Source: Cryptomeria japonica (Eukaryota > Streptophyta > Pinopsida > Cupressales > Cupressaceae). Taken from it: a stretch of DNA of 64,000 bases. How positions within the stretch are numbered: position 1 is the first letter of the stretch; each line of letters begins with the position of its first letter. Below are positions 34,369 to 46,479 of the stretch, piece by piece. The notes below the pieces were generated by a model, which did no database searches, was not told the DNA's origin, and saw only the letters and a list, made by a program, of their open reading frames with translations. The position numbers and the translations under genes are program-made. The stretch is from contig NC_081405.1 in assembly GCF_030272615.1 (NCBI RefSeq), positions 151,754,113-151,818,112 on the forward strand, given 5' to 3'.

Positions 34369-35386
34369 ATGCAATGCATTGTAAAATGATATGCAACTAA
34401 TTGTTTTTGAGCATCCTTATTCTGCATTTGTTATCCGATATAGCCACATGTTATTTGCTTTCGATCTACATATCATCATTGAGCCTTGATTGATCTTGGG
34501 ATATGTTGAAAATTTATACAAGCATAATGGTATAATTGAACCATGATGACCTGAGAAAAATTTACATGATGTTTGATTTTGCAAGATAGCACAAGCGTCA
34601 AGGTATAATTGAACCAGGACAACCTGAGTGCGGATTGTGTATAAATAGACAAGATTAAACCATTTGTATGCGTAAAGTGGAATCATGTCTTTAGTGATGT
34701 GTTGTGAATCACGTCTCGAGACAATTATTTACACAGTACAAATGATCGCCTCACAGACAGAAAACTAACAAAATATTGGATTTTCCTGATGTTTCTCTAG
34801 CTTTGAAGCATTGTGGAGAAAATATAGAGAATCCAATAATTCAAAAAGTTTAAATGCAAGAATAGTCAAAACTTTATGCAAAATGCAACATGTGATACTT
34901 CAGAAAATCATCCATCGTATTTCTTTTGTGATTCTTTGTTTGATCAATCAATGTTTTGCTTTGTGATTTGTGTGAGCCCTTGGTTGTTGGATATGATGTT
35001 CTAAGTTTTGCAAATAGTTTTGACGGTTTGAACATGCTGCAAGTTTTAGATGGTTATTGCCCCTAGCTAAGTGTACCTCTTGATGCGGGTATGTACAGTG
35101 ATTTCCAAGCCATGGTGAGATGTGGTGAAAGGCTAGATGGATAAATCGGGATAGTGACTATGCTAAGTATGTCCTGAATGGATATTTGTGATAAAATGTC
35201 AGGTGATGGCCGATAGTGCTTTACTGCGGAGATAAGGATATGGATATAGATAGAGGAGTTGTTCTTTCACAATAGCGCCTATTACCAGGTTTTCACCAGT
35301 TGCTTTTATTGTACCTTTTTACTTGCTTTTTCTTGATTTTTTTTTTTTTGATTTTTTTTTTTTACTTTTTTCGTGCATTAGACTAC

Positions 35387-36259
35387 TCAAGTGTAGTATT
35401 TCTTCAAATGGATGTTGTTAGTTGGTTCGTCGAGCACATCTCCGTCTGAAGTTGTTAGCTGATAAGCACCTGATCCATGGACTGATATGATGACATAGGG
35501 ACCTAACCAGTTAGGTTCAAATTTCCCTTTCTTTTCTCGATCTTGTTGATTTCTAGGATTTTCCTTGAGTACTAGGTCACCAACTTTAAAAATCCAGGGA
35601 ATGACTTTGTGGTTGTAGCTTCTGCACATGCGTTTCTGATATGCTTTGAGATGAGTATAAGCACACTGGCATCTTTCATCTAATAGTTCAAGTTTTTGTA
35701 GTCGGTTAACTCAATACTCTTCATCTGTGATTAAGCCTTTTAGAGAGACTCTGAGAGATGGAATTTCTACCTCTAGGGGTAAAATTGCTTCTGATCCATA
35801 TACCAATGAATATGGTGTACCTCATGTAGGTGTGCGGATGCTAGTTCGGTATGCCCAAAGTGTTGGATTGAGTTGTATATGCCAATCTTTGCCTACATCA
35901 TTCATTGTTTTCTTCAAGATTTTCAATATTGTTTTGTTGGATGCTTCTGCCTAACCATTCCCCTGTGGGTAGTAAGTTGTCGAGAAACGATGTTGGATTT
36001 TGAATTTTTCACATAGTTCACGTACATCTTGGTTTTTGAAAGGTTGTCCATTATCTGTGATGATGGAACTCGGGATGCCATATCTGCAGATTAGATAGTT
36101 AAGGATAAAAGAGGCAATTTGTGTCCCAGTTACTCTGGTCATGGGGACTACTTCGATCCATTTGGTAAAGTATTATGTTGCAGTGATAATGAACTTGTGT
36201 CCATTTGATGAGGAAGGATGAATTTTGCCGAACAAGTCTAGTCCCCACTGACAAAAGGG
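35387..36259 (-). pseudogene. Element B integrase core and C-terminal domain, broken
   Basis: The core has TRVTGTQIASFILNYLICRY, ITDNGQPFKNQDVREL (second catalytic Asp intact) and YYPQGNG, with a TAG in place of the next Gln, then AEASNK. The C-terminal domain at 35387-35629 has KFEPNWLGPYVIISVHGSGA (GPY module). A TAA at 36173-36175 replaces the residue before YFTKW; element C has the same stop, element A does not. More stops lie in between. Confidence 0.85.
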
Positions 36260-37933
36260 TCAGGATGTTGTAAATGGATGCAATTCCTGTGCTAGTGTAT
36301 GTATCAGATTGCCATGGATCTGGTATTTAGGACACTTTTTTGTAAAGTGATAAGAATCTTTTTCCATTGTAGGCCAGTAGTATCCCATCCTTAGAAGCTT
36401 TTTAGCAAGAGTTATACCACTTGAATGTGTGCCATAGATACCTTCATGAAGCTCGTGTAAAGCGGAGTCAGATTCGTTACGATCAAGGCAACGAAGAAGA
36501 GTACCATCTAGACCTCGACGGTATAAAGTATCAGCAGTAAGGGTATAACGGGTGGCTTGTCGGATAAAATTACGTTTTTGGTTTCGGGATTGGTCAATGG
36601 GTAGGATATTGTTCATTAGATAATCGTATATTGGTCCATACAATGTAGAGTCAGAACCAGTCAAGGCATAGATAACATGGGAATCAGAGTGGTCATAGGG
36701 TGGGGAGAACAGTTGCTCTACCAGAAACTTGTAACAACTCTGTTGGTCTGGAATTTGCAGTAGTGAAGCGATAGTAGCCATTGCATCGGCTTCTCTATTG
36801 TTCAACCTTGGTATTTGCTCGAAGGTGATGTGCACAAAATATTGTTTGAAATCATCCACCATTCGCTTGTAGGGTAGCAGTTTATCATCTTTCATCTGAT
36901 AGTCATCATTGATCTGGTTGACAACTAATTGTGAATCTCCATAGACTTTGAGTTCAATGATTTTCCATTCTACGGCCATTTTGATGCCTATAACCAATGC
37001 CTCATATTCAGCCACATTATTTGTGCATGGGAACATAAGTGTATATGATCTTGGTATAGTGTGTCCTTCAGGAGTGATGAATAGAATGCCAGCACCTGAG
37101 ACATGTTGTGTGTAAGATCCGTCAAAGTATAGGGTCCATTGTTTGGTAGAGATAGCAAGAACGTCCCTGTCGGGAAATTCAATCTCCATAGTTTGTTTTC
37201 CCGGTAGTGGTGCTTCTACTAGTTGATCTGCTATTACTTGTCCCTTGATAGCTCTTCGCTCCATATAGTGGCTATCAAATTCACTGAGAATCATGACCCA
37301 TTTAGCCAATCGGCCTGTAAGAGTTGCCTTGCTAAGTAAATATTTGAGAGGATCAATTTTTGCAACTAGCTTAATTGTGTGAGCTAGCATGTAATGGCAG
37401 AATTTTTGAGAGGCGAAGACCACAGCTAAATAGACTTTCTCAATAAAGGTGTAATTTAGCTCATAGCCGTTTAATGTCCTGCTGATGTAGTATATTGCTC
37501 GTTCCTTGCCTTGTTGGTCTTCTTGTGCTAACAATGCTCCTAATGATACATTTGTTGTTGAGATGTAGAGAATAAGTGGCTTCCCTGCTATTGGTGGTAC
37601 TAGAACTGGTGGGTTTATCAGACATTGCTTAATTTGATAGAAGGATTCAGCACATTTGGTTTCCCATCTGAATGGTACATTTTTATGTAACAAATGATTG
37701 AATGGTAGGCTTTTATCTGCTAATTGAGCGATGAATCGCCTGATTGATTGGAGTTGTCCTTGTAGAGATCTGAGTTGGTTGATGTTCTTTGACGGTGGCA
37801 TCTCCATGATGGCTTGTATCTTTGCTGGATCCACTTCAATACCCTTAGCTGAGACTATGTAGCCTAGTAACTTTCTTGATGTAACCCCGAAGACACACTT
37901 CTTAGGGTTGAGCCTGACTTGAAATTTCTCCAA
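36260..37933 (-). pseudogene. Element B RT end, RNase H, second RNase H and integrase zinc domain
   Basis: The longest open frame of the window, 557 codons. In order: RT thumb (RKLLGYIVSAKGIEVD, QLRSLQGQLQSIRRFIAQL, residues 20-75), RNase H (LGALLAQEDQQGKERAIYYI, LSEFDSHYMERRAIKGQ, about 130-250), second RNase H (WTLYFDGSYTQHVSGAGI, NNVAEYEALVIGIK, VYGDSQLVVNQI, READAMATIASLL, about 270-390, with D, E, D, D all present), and the zinc-binding start of integrase (HELHEGIYGTHSSG...KKCPKYQIHG, about 490-545). The last Cys of the zinc site is Tyr. The frame is joined to RT by a TGA where C has Arg (DRLEK). The second RNase H marks the Tat lineage. Confidence 0.9.
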
Positions 37934-38677
37934 TCAATCAAAAATATTTGCTAAGATGCTTAGGTGTTCCGCTCTGGTGAAGGATTTATCTAGTAAATCA
38001 TCCACATGGTCTTCCATGAAGGTATGCATCATGTCATGGAATATTGTTGTCATGGCTCTTTGATAAGTTGCCTCAACATTCTTTAAGCCAAAAGGCATGA
38101 CGTTCCAATAATATGTTCCCCAAGGACAGGTGAACACTATTTTATCTTGATCCTCTGGAGCAATCTTGATTTGGTTATAACCTGAGAAACTGTCCATTAG
38201 TGATAGCATTGCATGGCCTATTGTGAGGTCTACAATTATGTCAATACTTGGCAAAGGAAAGTCATCCTTTGGATAGGCGTTGTTGACGTCTCTAAAATAT
38301 GTGCATATCCTGATACTGCCATCTGGTTTTGAAATTGGTACGATGTTGGAAATCCATTCTGCATAGTCAATGGGTCGGATGAATCTGACATCTAATAGTT
38401 TCTTTAGTTCAGCTTTGACCATGAGTGCCACATGTGGATTCATCTTTTGCAGTTTTTGCTTAACCGGTTTAGCTCCTAGAGCCATAGACAAGTGATGCAT
38501 GATTAATTGTGGATCAATCCCAGGCATATCTGTGTATGACCAAGCAAAGTTGATTTGCTTTTCTTTAAAAAACTTGATAAATTTTGATCTTTCTTCCTCC
38601 ATGAGAGATTCTGCCAGGTGTACGTTTTGGACTGCTTCTGTAGTACCAATGTTGATTGATTGAGTGGGCTCAATCAA
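37934..38677 (-). pseudogene. Element B reverse transcriptase
   Basis: Open over 247 codons: MNPHVALMVKAELKKLLDV, WISNIVPISKPDGSIRICTY, DDFPLPSIDIIVDLT, LSLMDSFSGYNQIKIAPEDQ, CPWGTYYWNVMPFGLKN, and the catalytic motif as HVDDLL where YVDDLL is usual. The two Asp residues are kept. The family makes cDNA from the element RNA. Confidence 0.85.
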
Positions 38678-39700
38678 TATGGGTGATCGCTCATGAAAAT
38701 GTTCAGGAAGAGTGTCAAGTCTCCCATCTTTAGGTGCCTTAAAAAGGTTTTCACCTTCAGATGCATCCTTTATTTTTACTTTTTTTGTGATCTAGAGTTG
38801 TCATTGACTAGTTTTCAGCATCAAATCCTTTATTTGGTTTATTTTTGTGATTGAGAGACTTGGCACTCCCTTGGTTGCAGACATCATTACTTTGTTCACT
38901 GGTAGAGCCTATTTCCAGGTTAATGGTACATAGGTAGTGAATAATAGATTCATCGTTTGGAAAAATATATCATGTATTTTGGGTTCATCCCAGTCGATGA
39001 GGTCAGGAAAGATAAGTGGTAAGGAATCGTTTGGTGGATCAAGTTCTGCTGCCGTAAGTGTTAGGATAGAGGTTTCATTGTGATTGGTTCGGGTGTTAAA
39101 GAAGTCCAGGATTCCGTCGAGGTCTTCGATGGTATCATCCTCCGTATAGACTTGTTCATAATGTTTTTGCTCGCTTTCCTTGGCGTCATAGATATTCTGC
39201 GGTCCAAATTCAAGTAGTCTAATTTATGTGCTATGTTATTCTTGAGAAAGGGATATAGAACTATTATTTTCAGCGGTATTTTCAGTAGTATTTGAGTAGC
39301 TACCCCATTCATATTCATTGGAATCAGTCTCAGAGTTATCATCCCAGATCTTTTCAGTGTTGTAAATAGGTATGTTGAATGGCAAAAATAGATCTTTGAT
39401 AATTAATACTATTCTATTGGTCTTTTCTGATTCTGCGTCAGATCCTGCTTCTATTTTTTGCATTTGTTCATAGACTGTTTCTTCTCGGGGAGGAATGATA
39501 TTGTCAGGAGATGATTCTATTTTTTTAGATATTGGTGCTTGAATATGAGCTACTGTTGTAGATATTGTCTTCTTGTGAATGATGGGCTTCTCCCGATGTT
39601 GCTTCTTTTCTTGATGTTCATGTTTCTTACGGATTGTCTCTGCTAACTCAAATAGTGCTTCTTGCCAGGATTCTTCTTTGTACTTCTTCTTTGCTTTCCA
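38678..39700 (-). pseudogene. Element B linker between G-patch and RT
   Basis: A continuous, lightly broken, acidic frame (NSETDSNEYEWGSYSNTTEN, EDDTIEDLDGILDFFNT, EGENLFKAPKDGRLDTLPEH). Element C has a matching linker (SEAPEDGRLDILPASYEE). No domain is recognised. Confidence 0.6.
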
Positions 39701-40129
39701 CTAAGGTTTTTGATATTTGCGTGGTATTTTCTTTGGTAGTAGAGTGAATTCAAAGCCCAATCCTTTTTTGTCTTTACTAAATTGTGAAGGAGGATCCAAT
39801 GGTTCTGTGACACCTTCCTGACGCTTACTAATAGGTCCTTTGCCATTGTATCCCATTTGTTGCATGATTAAGTAGCCTTTTCCATATAGGTGTGTGGGTA
39901 TAGCTACTTCCATAGTAGTTGCTCTATCTTCTTCCTCATCTTTGTATAGCCAACTAAGGATATCCTTTTCCTCGGATTCATGTGCTAAAGTCCCGAGTTG
40001 AATGAATGTGCCATCGAACTTGGTGATGGGATGAGTTGCTTGATGTGTTGATGTTGTAGGTAATCCATGAGATCTAGGTGATGTGGGTAAGCTAGTCAAA
40101 CACATGGGTTCCAAAGAGTATTCTCCCAT
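39701..40129 (-). pseudogene. Element B G-patch domain
   Basis: YGKGYLIMQQMGYNGKGPIS, EGVTEPLDPP and KKGLGFEF show the G-patch spacing, just like YGKGFKILQKFGYDGKSPLG in element C. It lies downstream of protease. G-patches are known in some retroviral and retrotransposon polyproteins, where they aid RNA binding or reverse transcription. Confidence 0.7.
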
Positions 40130-40700
40130 GCCTTGTTCTTTGATTTTTAGTTTCTGCTTGAAATCTCCAAGTAGTGATTTAGACTTCTCTTGTTGAAGAT
40201 CTGATGTTGAGGGATTCTATTTCTCTATTATGTGGAACCAAACTATCCTGGGCTGCCCCCATTGCATTACAATGTTGAAATGCATTATGATCAGTAGATA
40301 TAGAAACCTTCTTCCCAATGTAGGGGAATTTGACACACTGGTGATATGTAGAAGGCACTACTTGCATTTCATGTATCTAGGGTCGACCTAATAAGATATT
40401 GTAGGTGAGGTCTATGTCTAAGACCTAGCACATAGTATCTCTTTGTATTGGTCTGACTTGAATCGGCAAAACCATTGTTCCTTTAGAGGATCTTTCTTCA
40501 TCATCATATGCCTTTATGGTAATCTTTTTGCATGGATCAATAGACTCCTCTGAGAAGCCTAATGCACGGATAAGTTTTAAGGTACATATATTAAGTCCAG
40601 CTCCTCCATCTATCAAGACTCATTTTACTCGGTGTTTATAGACGATGACTTCAATATGGAGAGGAGTGTTATGTGGTTAATGAGATATTATCATGCTCTG
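40130..40700 (-). pseudogene. Element B protease, broken
   Basis: The active-site segment VLIDGGAGLNICTLKLIRAL is followed by KITIKAYDDEERSSKGTMVL and, near 40179-40410, MQVVPSTYHQCVKF. A TGA at 40620-40622 sits one codon before VLIDGG and a TAA at 40677-40679 lies 18 codons further upstream. A TAG near 40378 interrupts the block before MQVVPS. Confidence 0.8.
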
Positions 40701-40724
40701 AAAAAGTGAGATTATGAGGCCCTA

Positions 40725-42841
40725 TCATATGAGCGGGAATTTGTCAGCATCCAAATCTTGAGGTACATTTGTTTCTAATAACGCTTGCTCCAATATGTCT
40801 TTGTGTTTTGGTGAAAGTTTTAGCAATTCCAATATAGATATTTGAGCAGGAGTTTTGTGCAGTTGGTTGACTAGATCATATTGAATTTTGGGTACTGTGT
40901 TTGTCATTGACATATGTCCCTTCAAGACATATTTTTGAGCTCTGGTTGTTACTTTGACGGATTCATGATCACATTGAACTCAGATTGTGATGACATTGAC
41001 TTGATTGCCTTTAGCTGATATATGATCAATAGTGTTATTGTAGATGTGATTGATACGAGCTCCACGTGTATCATTCAAGGTTGAAGCTCCATCCTTGTTG
41101 TAGTTGGGAAGAGGATTTTTAAAAGCTCCATGGTCACAGTTTGTCTTGAGACCATCCACTGTTAGATCACCTCTATCAATCATGTCTTGAACAATGTTTT
41201 TCAGTCTCATGCAATCATTTGTTTGATGACCTTTGTTACGATGAAAATCACAAAAGTGCGAGTCATTCCACCAGGGTGGTTTGATTTGGAGTTCCTAGTT
41301 GTTGATTTCTAGTAATGAGCTAACTTTGTTGGCTAGGAGTTCTCTGAATGCTGACTCTAGTGATTGCCCCAATGGTGTGTAGACACATTTTTGGAAATTG
41401 TTGGTGCCACCTCATGAATTGTTATTAGGTCCTCGATTTACGTGATTGTTTTGAGCATTGTTGGTGTTGTTTGTGTTTGTTGACCTTGATTGGTATTCAG
41501 TGTGTATGTCTTAGTGTCTGGGTTAGCAACTTTGGGGTTCTTTGTAGGTTGAGGATTTCCTGATAAGGTGAGCACAGGTTGCTTAGATTTTGTATCATGT
41601 GGTTCATTGCCTCCTTCGTTTCCATTGTTCTTATTTCTAGTCCAGAATCTAGATTTGTCTAAGTTGTTGTTGTTTTGGTTATTGTAGTTTGATGAACCTG
41701 TTCCTTCTTTGAAGAATTTGAGTGTTCCTTTCTTGACACATGATTCTTCTACTTGAATGTCATTTTCAATCAATTTAGCAAAAGATGGTATGCATTGGAG
41801 TTTGAGCCTTTAACTCATCTCACTATTCAAGTTGTCAATGAAAATTTCCATTTTCTCCTTTTCAAGAATATCTCGAGGATATCGTGAAACCATACGTCGC
41901 CAACATTGAAGGAATACCATGAATGTTTCATTGTTTTTCTATTTGGTGTTACAGACATCTAGCATGGTGATAGCATGTTGAATGTTATAGGAATATTGAG
42001 TGATGAATTTGTTGACTAGTTCATCAAATGATCTGACAGGAGGTGTGATTTTGGATAACCATTCCATTGTTTGTCCTCCCAAACTTCGTGGGAATAACCT
42101 CATCAGATATGTGTCATCATGAGAAAATTCAAGACTCATGGTGCAGAATTCTTGAACATGATCACGAGGATCGCTTTTCCCATCGTATTTGTCAAATTTT
42201 GGAACGTCTGAGTTTGGAGGAAAAGGGACCATGTGCAATCTTTTGTCAAAAGGATAAGGACAAATTTCATTTAGTGAATACCGTACTGTTGTCCCTTGTT
42301 GCATGTCTTGCATTTGTCTTTGTAACATTTGCATTTGTTGAGTAAGGGCAACCAAAGGCGCCTTGTTTTGTCGAGGGAAGACTTCTTCCCTTGCATTAAT
42401 CCTGGGTTGAAATGGTGTATGGAATGGTATATTTTGCTCAGGGATGTGTTGCTCAGGGATGTTTTCCCCTTGTGTATGTTGTTCTGGTATGTTTTGTTCA
42501 AGAATATCTTGCTCAGGATCGCGTGCTTCCCCTTCCTGTTGTTGTTCTTGATACTCGTAATGTTGAGATCTTGTTCTAAACATGTTTGTGTCAAATTCTT
42601 CAGGAAGTTTAACCCCTTTGCTTGTAAGCATGAGTAGGTATTTTTCCTTGTCATTTTACATGAGTTTTTCCACAAGTTTTTGAAATGAAGCACTCTCTTG
42701 ACATTCTTGAAGAAGTTCCTTAGAAATTTCGATGTCCTCTAAACTCGGATGCTCGAAAGGATTTGATAATCTCCGATTCATGCTGGATTCTGATTGCATT
42801 TCACTTTGTTTATTTTGTTGAGAGCGAGTAACAATAGGCAT
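40725..42841 (-). pseudogene. Element B Gag
   Basis: Start at ATG 42839-42841 (MPIVTRSQQNKQSEMQ). The N-terminal part is Gln-rich with repeats of EQNIPEQHI (near 42400-42500) and a coiled coil (TQQMQMLQRQMQDMQQG). The capsid domain has PKFDKYDGKSDPRDHVQEF, YLMRLFPRSLGGQTMEWLSK and NKFITQYSYNIQHAITM. After a TAG at about 41938 the domain ends and a zinc-knuckle-like FCDFHRNKGHQTNDCMRLKN (C-H-H-C type) follows near 41220-41270, then YDLVNQLHKTPAQISILELL. Stops lie at about 42653, 41938, 41810 and 41415. This is one of the two most complete Gag copies here. Confidence 0.85.
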
Positions 42842-42859
42842 CTAAACAATAGGCATCTA
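42830..42859 (-). repeat. 15-base duplication at the Gag-B start
   Basis: AACAATAGGCATCTA is repeated exactly in tandem, giving on the minus strand two ATG start sites in one frame; the upstream ATG is followed by an in-frame TAG after four codons. Confidence 0.85.
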
Positions 42860-43243
42860 GTAGAAGCTTTCTGTGATAAAGGGGATAAAATCCTCTTCGA
42901 TGTGTTGCTCAGGGGTTGACGGTTCAAATCGGGGTATGTTGTAAGTGATGCACTCATTGGGAAAGAATGCAGGATTGATCTTTCCTCCTCGATTTATGAT
43001 TTGACTGAATGCGGATTTTTGACAATATGCTCTAGTCTTTAAAGGTTCCTTGTCAAACTTGTTTGATTTGTTCTGAATATAGAGTCGTACATGATGAAGA
43101 AATGTTCGATGAGATTTGAAGAGTTGACAATTGCTGTATAAAAATTTATTTCTTTTGACAAATTTGAAAAAACTTGGTTGTTGTTTCTTCAACTTAGTAT
43201 TACGATAAATATTCTTTCTTCTCAAAATATGAGGATTAGTCAT
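42857..43243 (-). CDS. Possible upstream ORF in the Gag-B leader
   Basis: An open frame of 128 codons, in the same frame as gag and ending just before it (FIPFITESFY, stop). It is Lys/Phe-rich with no recognisable domain and no counterpart found in element C. It could be a chance frame or an extension of gag lost by the stops. Confidence 0.25.
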   Translation of the reverse strand: MTNPHILRRKNIYRNTKLKKQQPSFFKFVKRNKFLYSNCQLFKSHRTFLHHVRLYIQNKSNKFDKEPLKTRAYCQKSAFSQIINRGGKINPAFFPNECITYNIPRFEPSTPEQHIEEDFIPFITESFY

Positions 43244-43696
43244 GCATAAGTGATTAATGGTTTCCTTTTGAATTGTTTTGGATTCAGGTTATCTTGTTTT
43301 GAAGACTTCAAGTTTTACTTTATCAAAGTGAAGGTTTAGATGCCCCCTCACGACAAAGTGTGCCAAATGATATGGATAAAGTTTCCCGATATGAAAACTT
43401 GATTTGACAAATTAAGGCTTTGAACAAGTGTGTTTTGGATAAAATCCGTGAGATAATAAAGGACCTATTCGTCACTTGTGATGATGTTTCCTGATTTTGA
43501 TAGGATAGATATGTTTATCGTGCAACCAGTTTTGGATTCCGGACAACTTTTGTTTGACTAGAAATTTGTCTTAGAAATAGCTTTTAAAGTTCTATTTCCG
43601 ATACTCTGTTTTGATGAAAATGAAGTTGATGAAAGGAGGTTTTAAAAAAATTTCAAATTTATCTCTGTTTTGCCCCCTGTTTTTTTGTTTTTTATT

Positions 43697-44080
43697 ATGC
43701 GCTAAAGCAGAGATGGGATGCACTACAGAAAGTTTTCAATGCGCTAAGGAAAAGACCACACGCGCTAGGCTGCACCCGGCTACGCGCTAACTGGTTTAGA
43801 CTGTTTATTTTTGCTTTCTATTTAACTCAAAAATTCATGCACTAGTATGGGCTTGCTAAGTGCTAACTGATCAACTCTATGCGCTAGTTTCTGACTCCTA
43901 CGCGCTAAGCTGATGCTTCCACGTGCTAGACTATTCTTAAAATGTGCTAAGTTATGACTGTGGGTTTTGGATTCTTGGTAAAATGTTACTGTTAAGACTT
44001 GACGTGCTAAAGTTTAGTTTTAATGCGCTAAAAGATAGTTCACATGCGCTAAGAGGTTGTTCTTACGCGCTAAACTGCCC
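43697..44080 (-). repeat. Element B motif array 2 (gag leader, distal)
   Basis: About thirteen copies of ATGCGCTA, ACGCGCTA or AAGTGCTA on the plus strand, so TAGCGCAT on the minus strand, the sense of gag-pol RNA. Confidence 0.85.
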
Positions 44081-45587
44081 TGATGTATTGATTTGGTTGT
44101 TTTCTGCAATTTTTGGATCTTTATTTTGAGTTTTTCAGTGTTGACAGATGATTTTCTGAAGTAACAAATGAAAGCACAGCACCAAAGAGACAACCATTTT
44201 TCTTAATCTAACAATAAGTGTATGTTCTGCGAGGATGTGTTCAAATCCCCGATGTTTTAACAGGTTTGGATACAAATAATACACTTCAAGAAGACTCTTT
44301 ATTCAAAGGTCATAAGTAATATCATAGCCCACTAGTCTCGATACTCTGTTAGCTCCAACAGCCATGTCACCCCCTAGGGGGCGCCCATTTTTTTGCTTTT
44401 TGCCAGAAATTAACTCAAAGTGAATTGCTTCACAATTGAGTAGTTATCTTGGGAGATATATGATGAGTGGTCATGGGGGTGGATTCTTCCCCACCCTTGC
44501 ACTATGATATTACAAATGTTTGGTTATTGACTCGACTCAAAGTTTCTATGCTAAGGTTCGTAATAAAGCTTCCCGTTCGGTCTTCAGTGATAAACTCCCT
44601 CGGGAGGCTTCCCAACCTTTAGAACAAAGGCTTTACGTATCTCAAGGATACTGGGGGAAAGCTAATGATTGAGCAAAACCGTTGAAGGGACTTTTGTCAA
44701 CCTCAACTTTTGATTATAGTGGGTTGGAATTCTTGGCAAAAAAAGTCGTTCCCCACTTAGGTCATTCCCTTCACACCGGCCATAAATGGCTTTAAGAGTT
44801 GTTTTCAACCCCTCAAGAAGGCAGGCCTACTAAAGGTTTTAAAATGCTTGAAATGACTGAAAGCGTAAGAGTGGTTTGGCTTTTTGATCACCTGGTTAAG
44901 GGGAGAGCATATACCTTCCACTTTTGAGAAAAGGCAATCAAGTTGTTCTTTTTAGCCTTCAAGTCAATGATTTTCTAAGATCTATATGGAGATGTTGCTC
45001 CACAAAAACATGGTGTTCTTTTTATTTCTTCAAAGCAGTGATTATCTAATCTAGAAAAGAACCTGGTCAACAAAGCAAAACTTCGATTGGATCAACAAAA
45101 GAAAATCGGAAAAAGGGGAAGAACTTCCCTCTTTAATTATAAACAAAACTTTTTAAGTGTGGTTCTTTTTCCTTGAAAATATTTAAAATGGATCCTTTTA
45201 TACATCAAAGGATGGTGAGGTTCTTTTTAAAGCTATTTTTGAAAAAAAAGAAAGGTTGTTTTGTTCTTTTTAGAGCCCAAAAAGGAAAGTTTTTCTCCTA
45301 TGAAAGCAAGAAAGATTTTTGATTGTGGTTCTTTTTACAGCCCAAAATAAGGTGAGTTCAATTTTATCCAACCAAAAGTAAAATAATTCCAAGTTTTAAC
45401 TAACTTAACTAAGTTAGTAAAAAAAAAATTATTTGTAATTCTGTAAATAGAACTAAGCTCACTCTGCAAGAAAATGTCAAAACCCTGCAAAATGTCAATC
45501 AAACCGTTAGAAATTTTTTGGATCTTGTGGACTTCTACAAGTATAAATTTAAGTTCGGTTACAATTTTTGGTTTTTGTATCTATTTG

Positions 45588-45875
45588 TGATGCACTACAA
45601 AACAAACTATACATGCTACAATATGACAGTGATGCGCTAAAAGATGACAGTGATGCGCTAGGCTATCTTTCGGACGCGCTAAGATGGTTTCCGGATGCGC
45701 TACTCTGTTTTACTCTCACACCGAGACCTACAGAAAAATATTAGTGGGGTAATGCGCTATAGTAAAGACTGGACGTGCTACGAGATGGACCCAACATGTT
45801 GAACAGTAAGTAGGATGTGCTAGACTGTTAGCCAGATGCGCTAGGGAATGTTTCCCACGCGCTGTTTCCTGTTTC
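45588..45875 (-). repeat. Element B motif array 3 (gag leader, near the LTR)
   Basis: About eleven copies of the same unit (GATGCGCTA and variants), including two exact copies of ATGACAGTGATGCGCTA in tandem near 45625-45665. Confidence 0.85.
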
Positions 45876-45954
45876 CTGCGTACTTGCAAAATGGGTTAAA
45901 TTCAAAAACTGATTTGATATATGGGGTCGAGCCCCACGGTGGGCACTAGAAATG

Positions 45955-46479
45955 TGTGCGGGAAAAGCGGGTCAATAGAACTTAAAATGTGAAAAAATGA
46001 AGTTCAAAGAGGCTTGCTCACACACCCACAAGACTTCTTGGTGCAAGCTATAAAGTCATGAAGGATGACTCAGCTTCCCAAGGTTGGTTCCATGGTTCTC
46101 TATTTCACAAGGTCTTTCAAGCCAATGCCTTTTCTCTCAAATCACTGAGCAAAGTGACTTAGGGATGACAAATGCAAGAATGAGAGATGCTTTGGTTGAT
46201 TTTATTATGAAATGCATCCTAAGCTATGCATAATCTTACAAATGCAATAAACTAGATTATAAGATGACAAGATTAGTAGCAAGACTATCCTAGCATGATA
46301 TACTAGTCTATGATTAAGCTAAATGATAAGGAAAATACTCTAAACATGCATATTTAGATTAATTCCTATTTAAAAGAGAGGCTAATTGATGAGCATAAAT
46401 GAGATATTAAAGCTTGCATGGATTTGAGTATAAGTATGATGCTAAAGACTTGGATGATCTTAAAATGGAGGAGTGAGAG
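45955..46479 (-). repeat. Element B 5' LTR, inner part
   Basis: Matches 27748-28270 closely. It breaks off in GGAGTGAGAG where element C enters; GAGAG (46475-46479) is one copy of the target duplication. Confidence 0.9.

Larger units (their letters stand above)
33952..35386. other. Element B spacer between PMD-B and integrase
   Basis: No supportable gene. It holds an (AT)13 run at 34041-34066, a 42-base tandem repeat at 34186-34368 and T-runs at 35337-35366. The PMD and gag-pol transcripts converge here. Near 35287 is ACCAGGTTTTCACCAG, also seen in element C near 52052. Confidence 0.6.
43244..45954 (-). other. Element B gag leader (5' untranslated region)
   Basis: A 2.7-kb leader with no supportable gene. 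It carries two TAGCGCAT arrays (43697-44080 and 45588-45875), and between them a stretch of repeated GTTCTTTTT-like pieces at about 44940-45350. The end next to the LTR reads, on the minus strand, TTTCTAGTGCCCACCGTGGG, the expected place of the primer binding site; the tRNA was not identified. Such long leaders are known in some Tat and Ogre elements. Confidence 0.6.
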
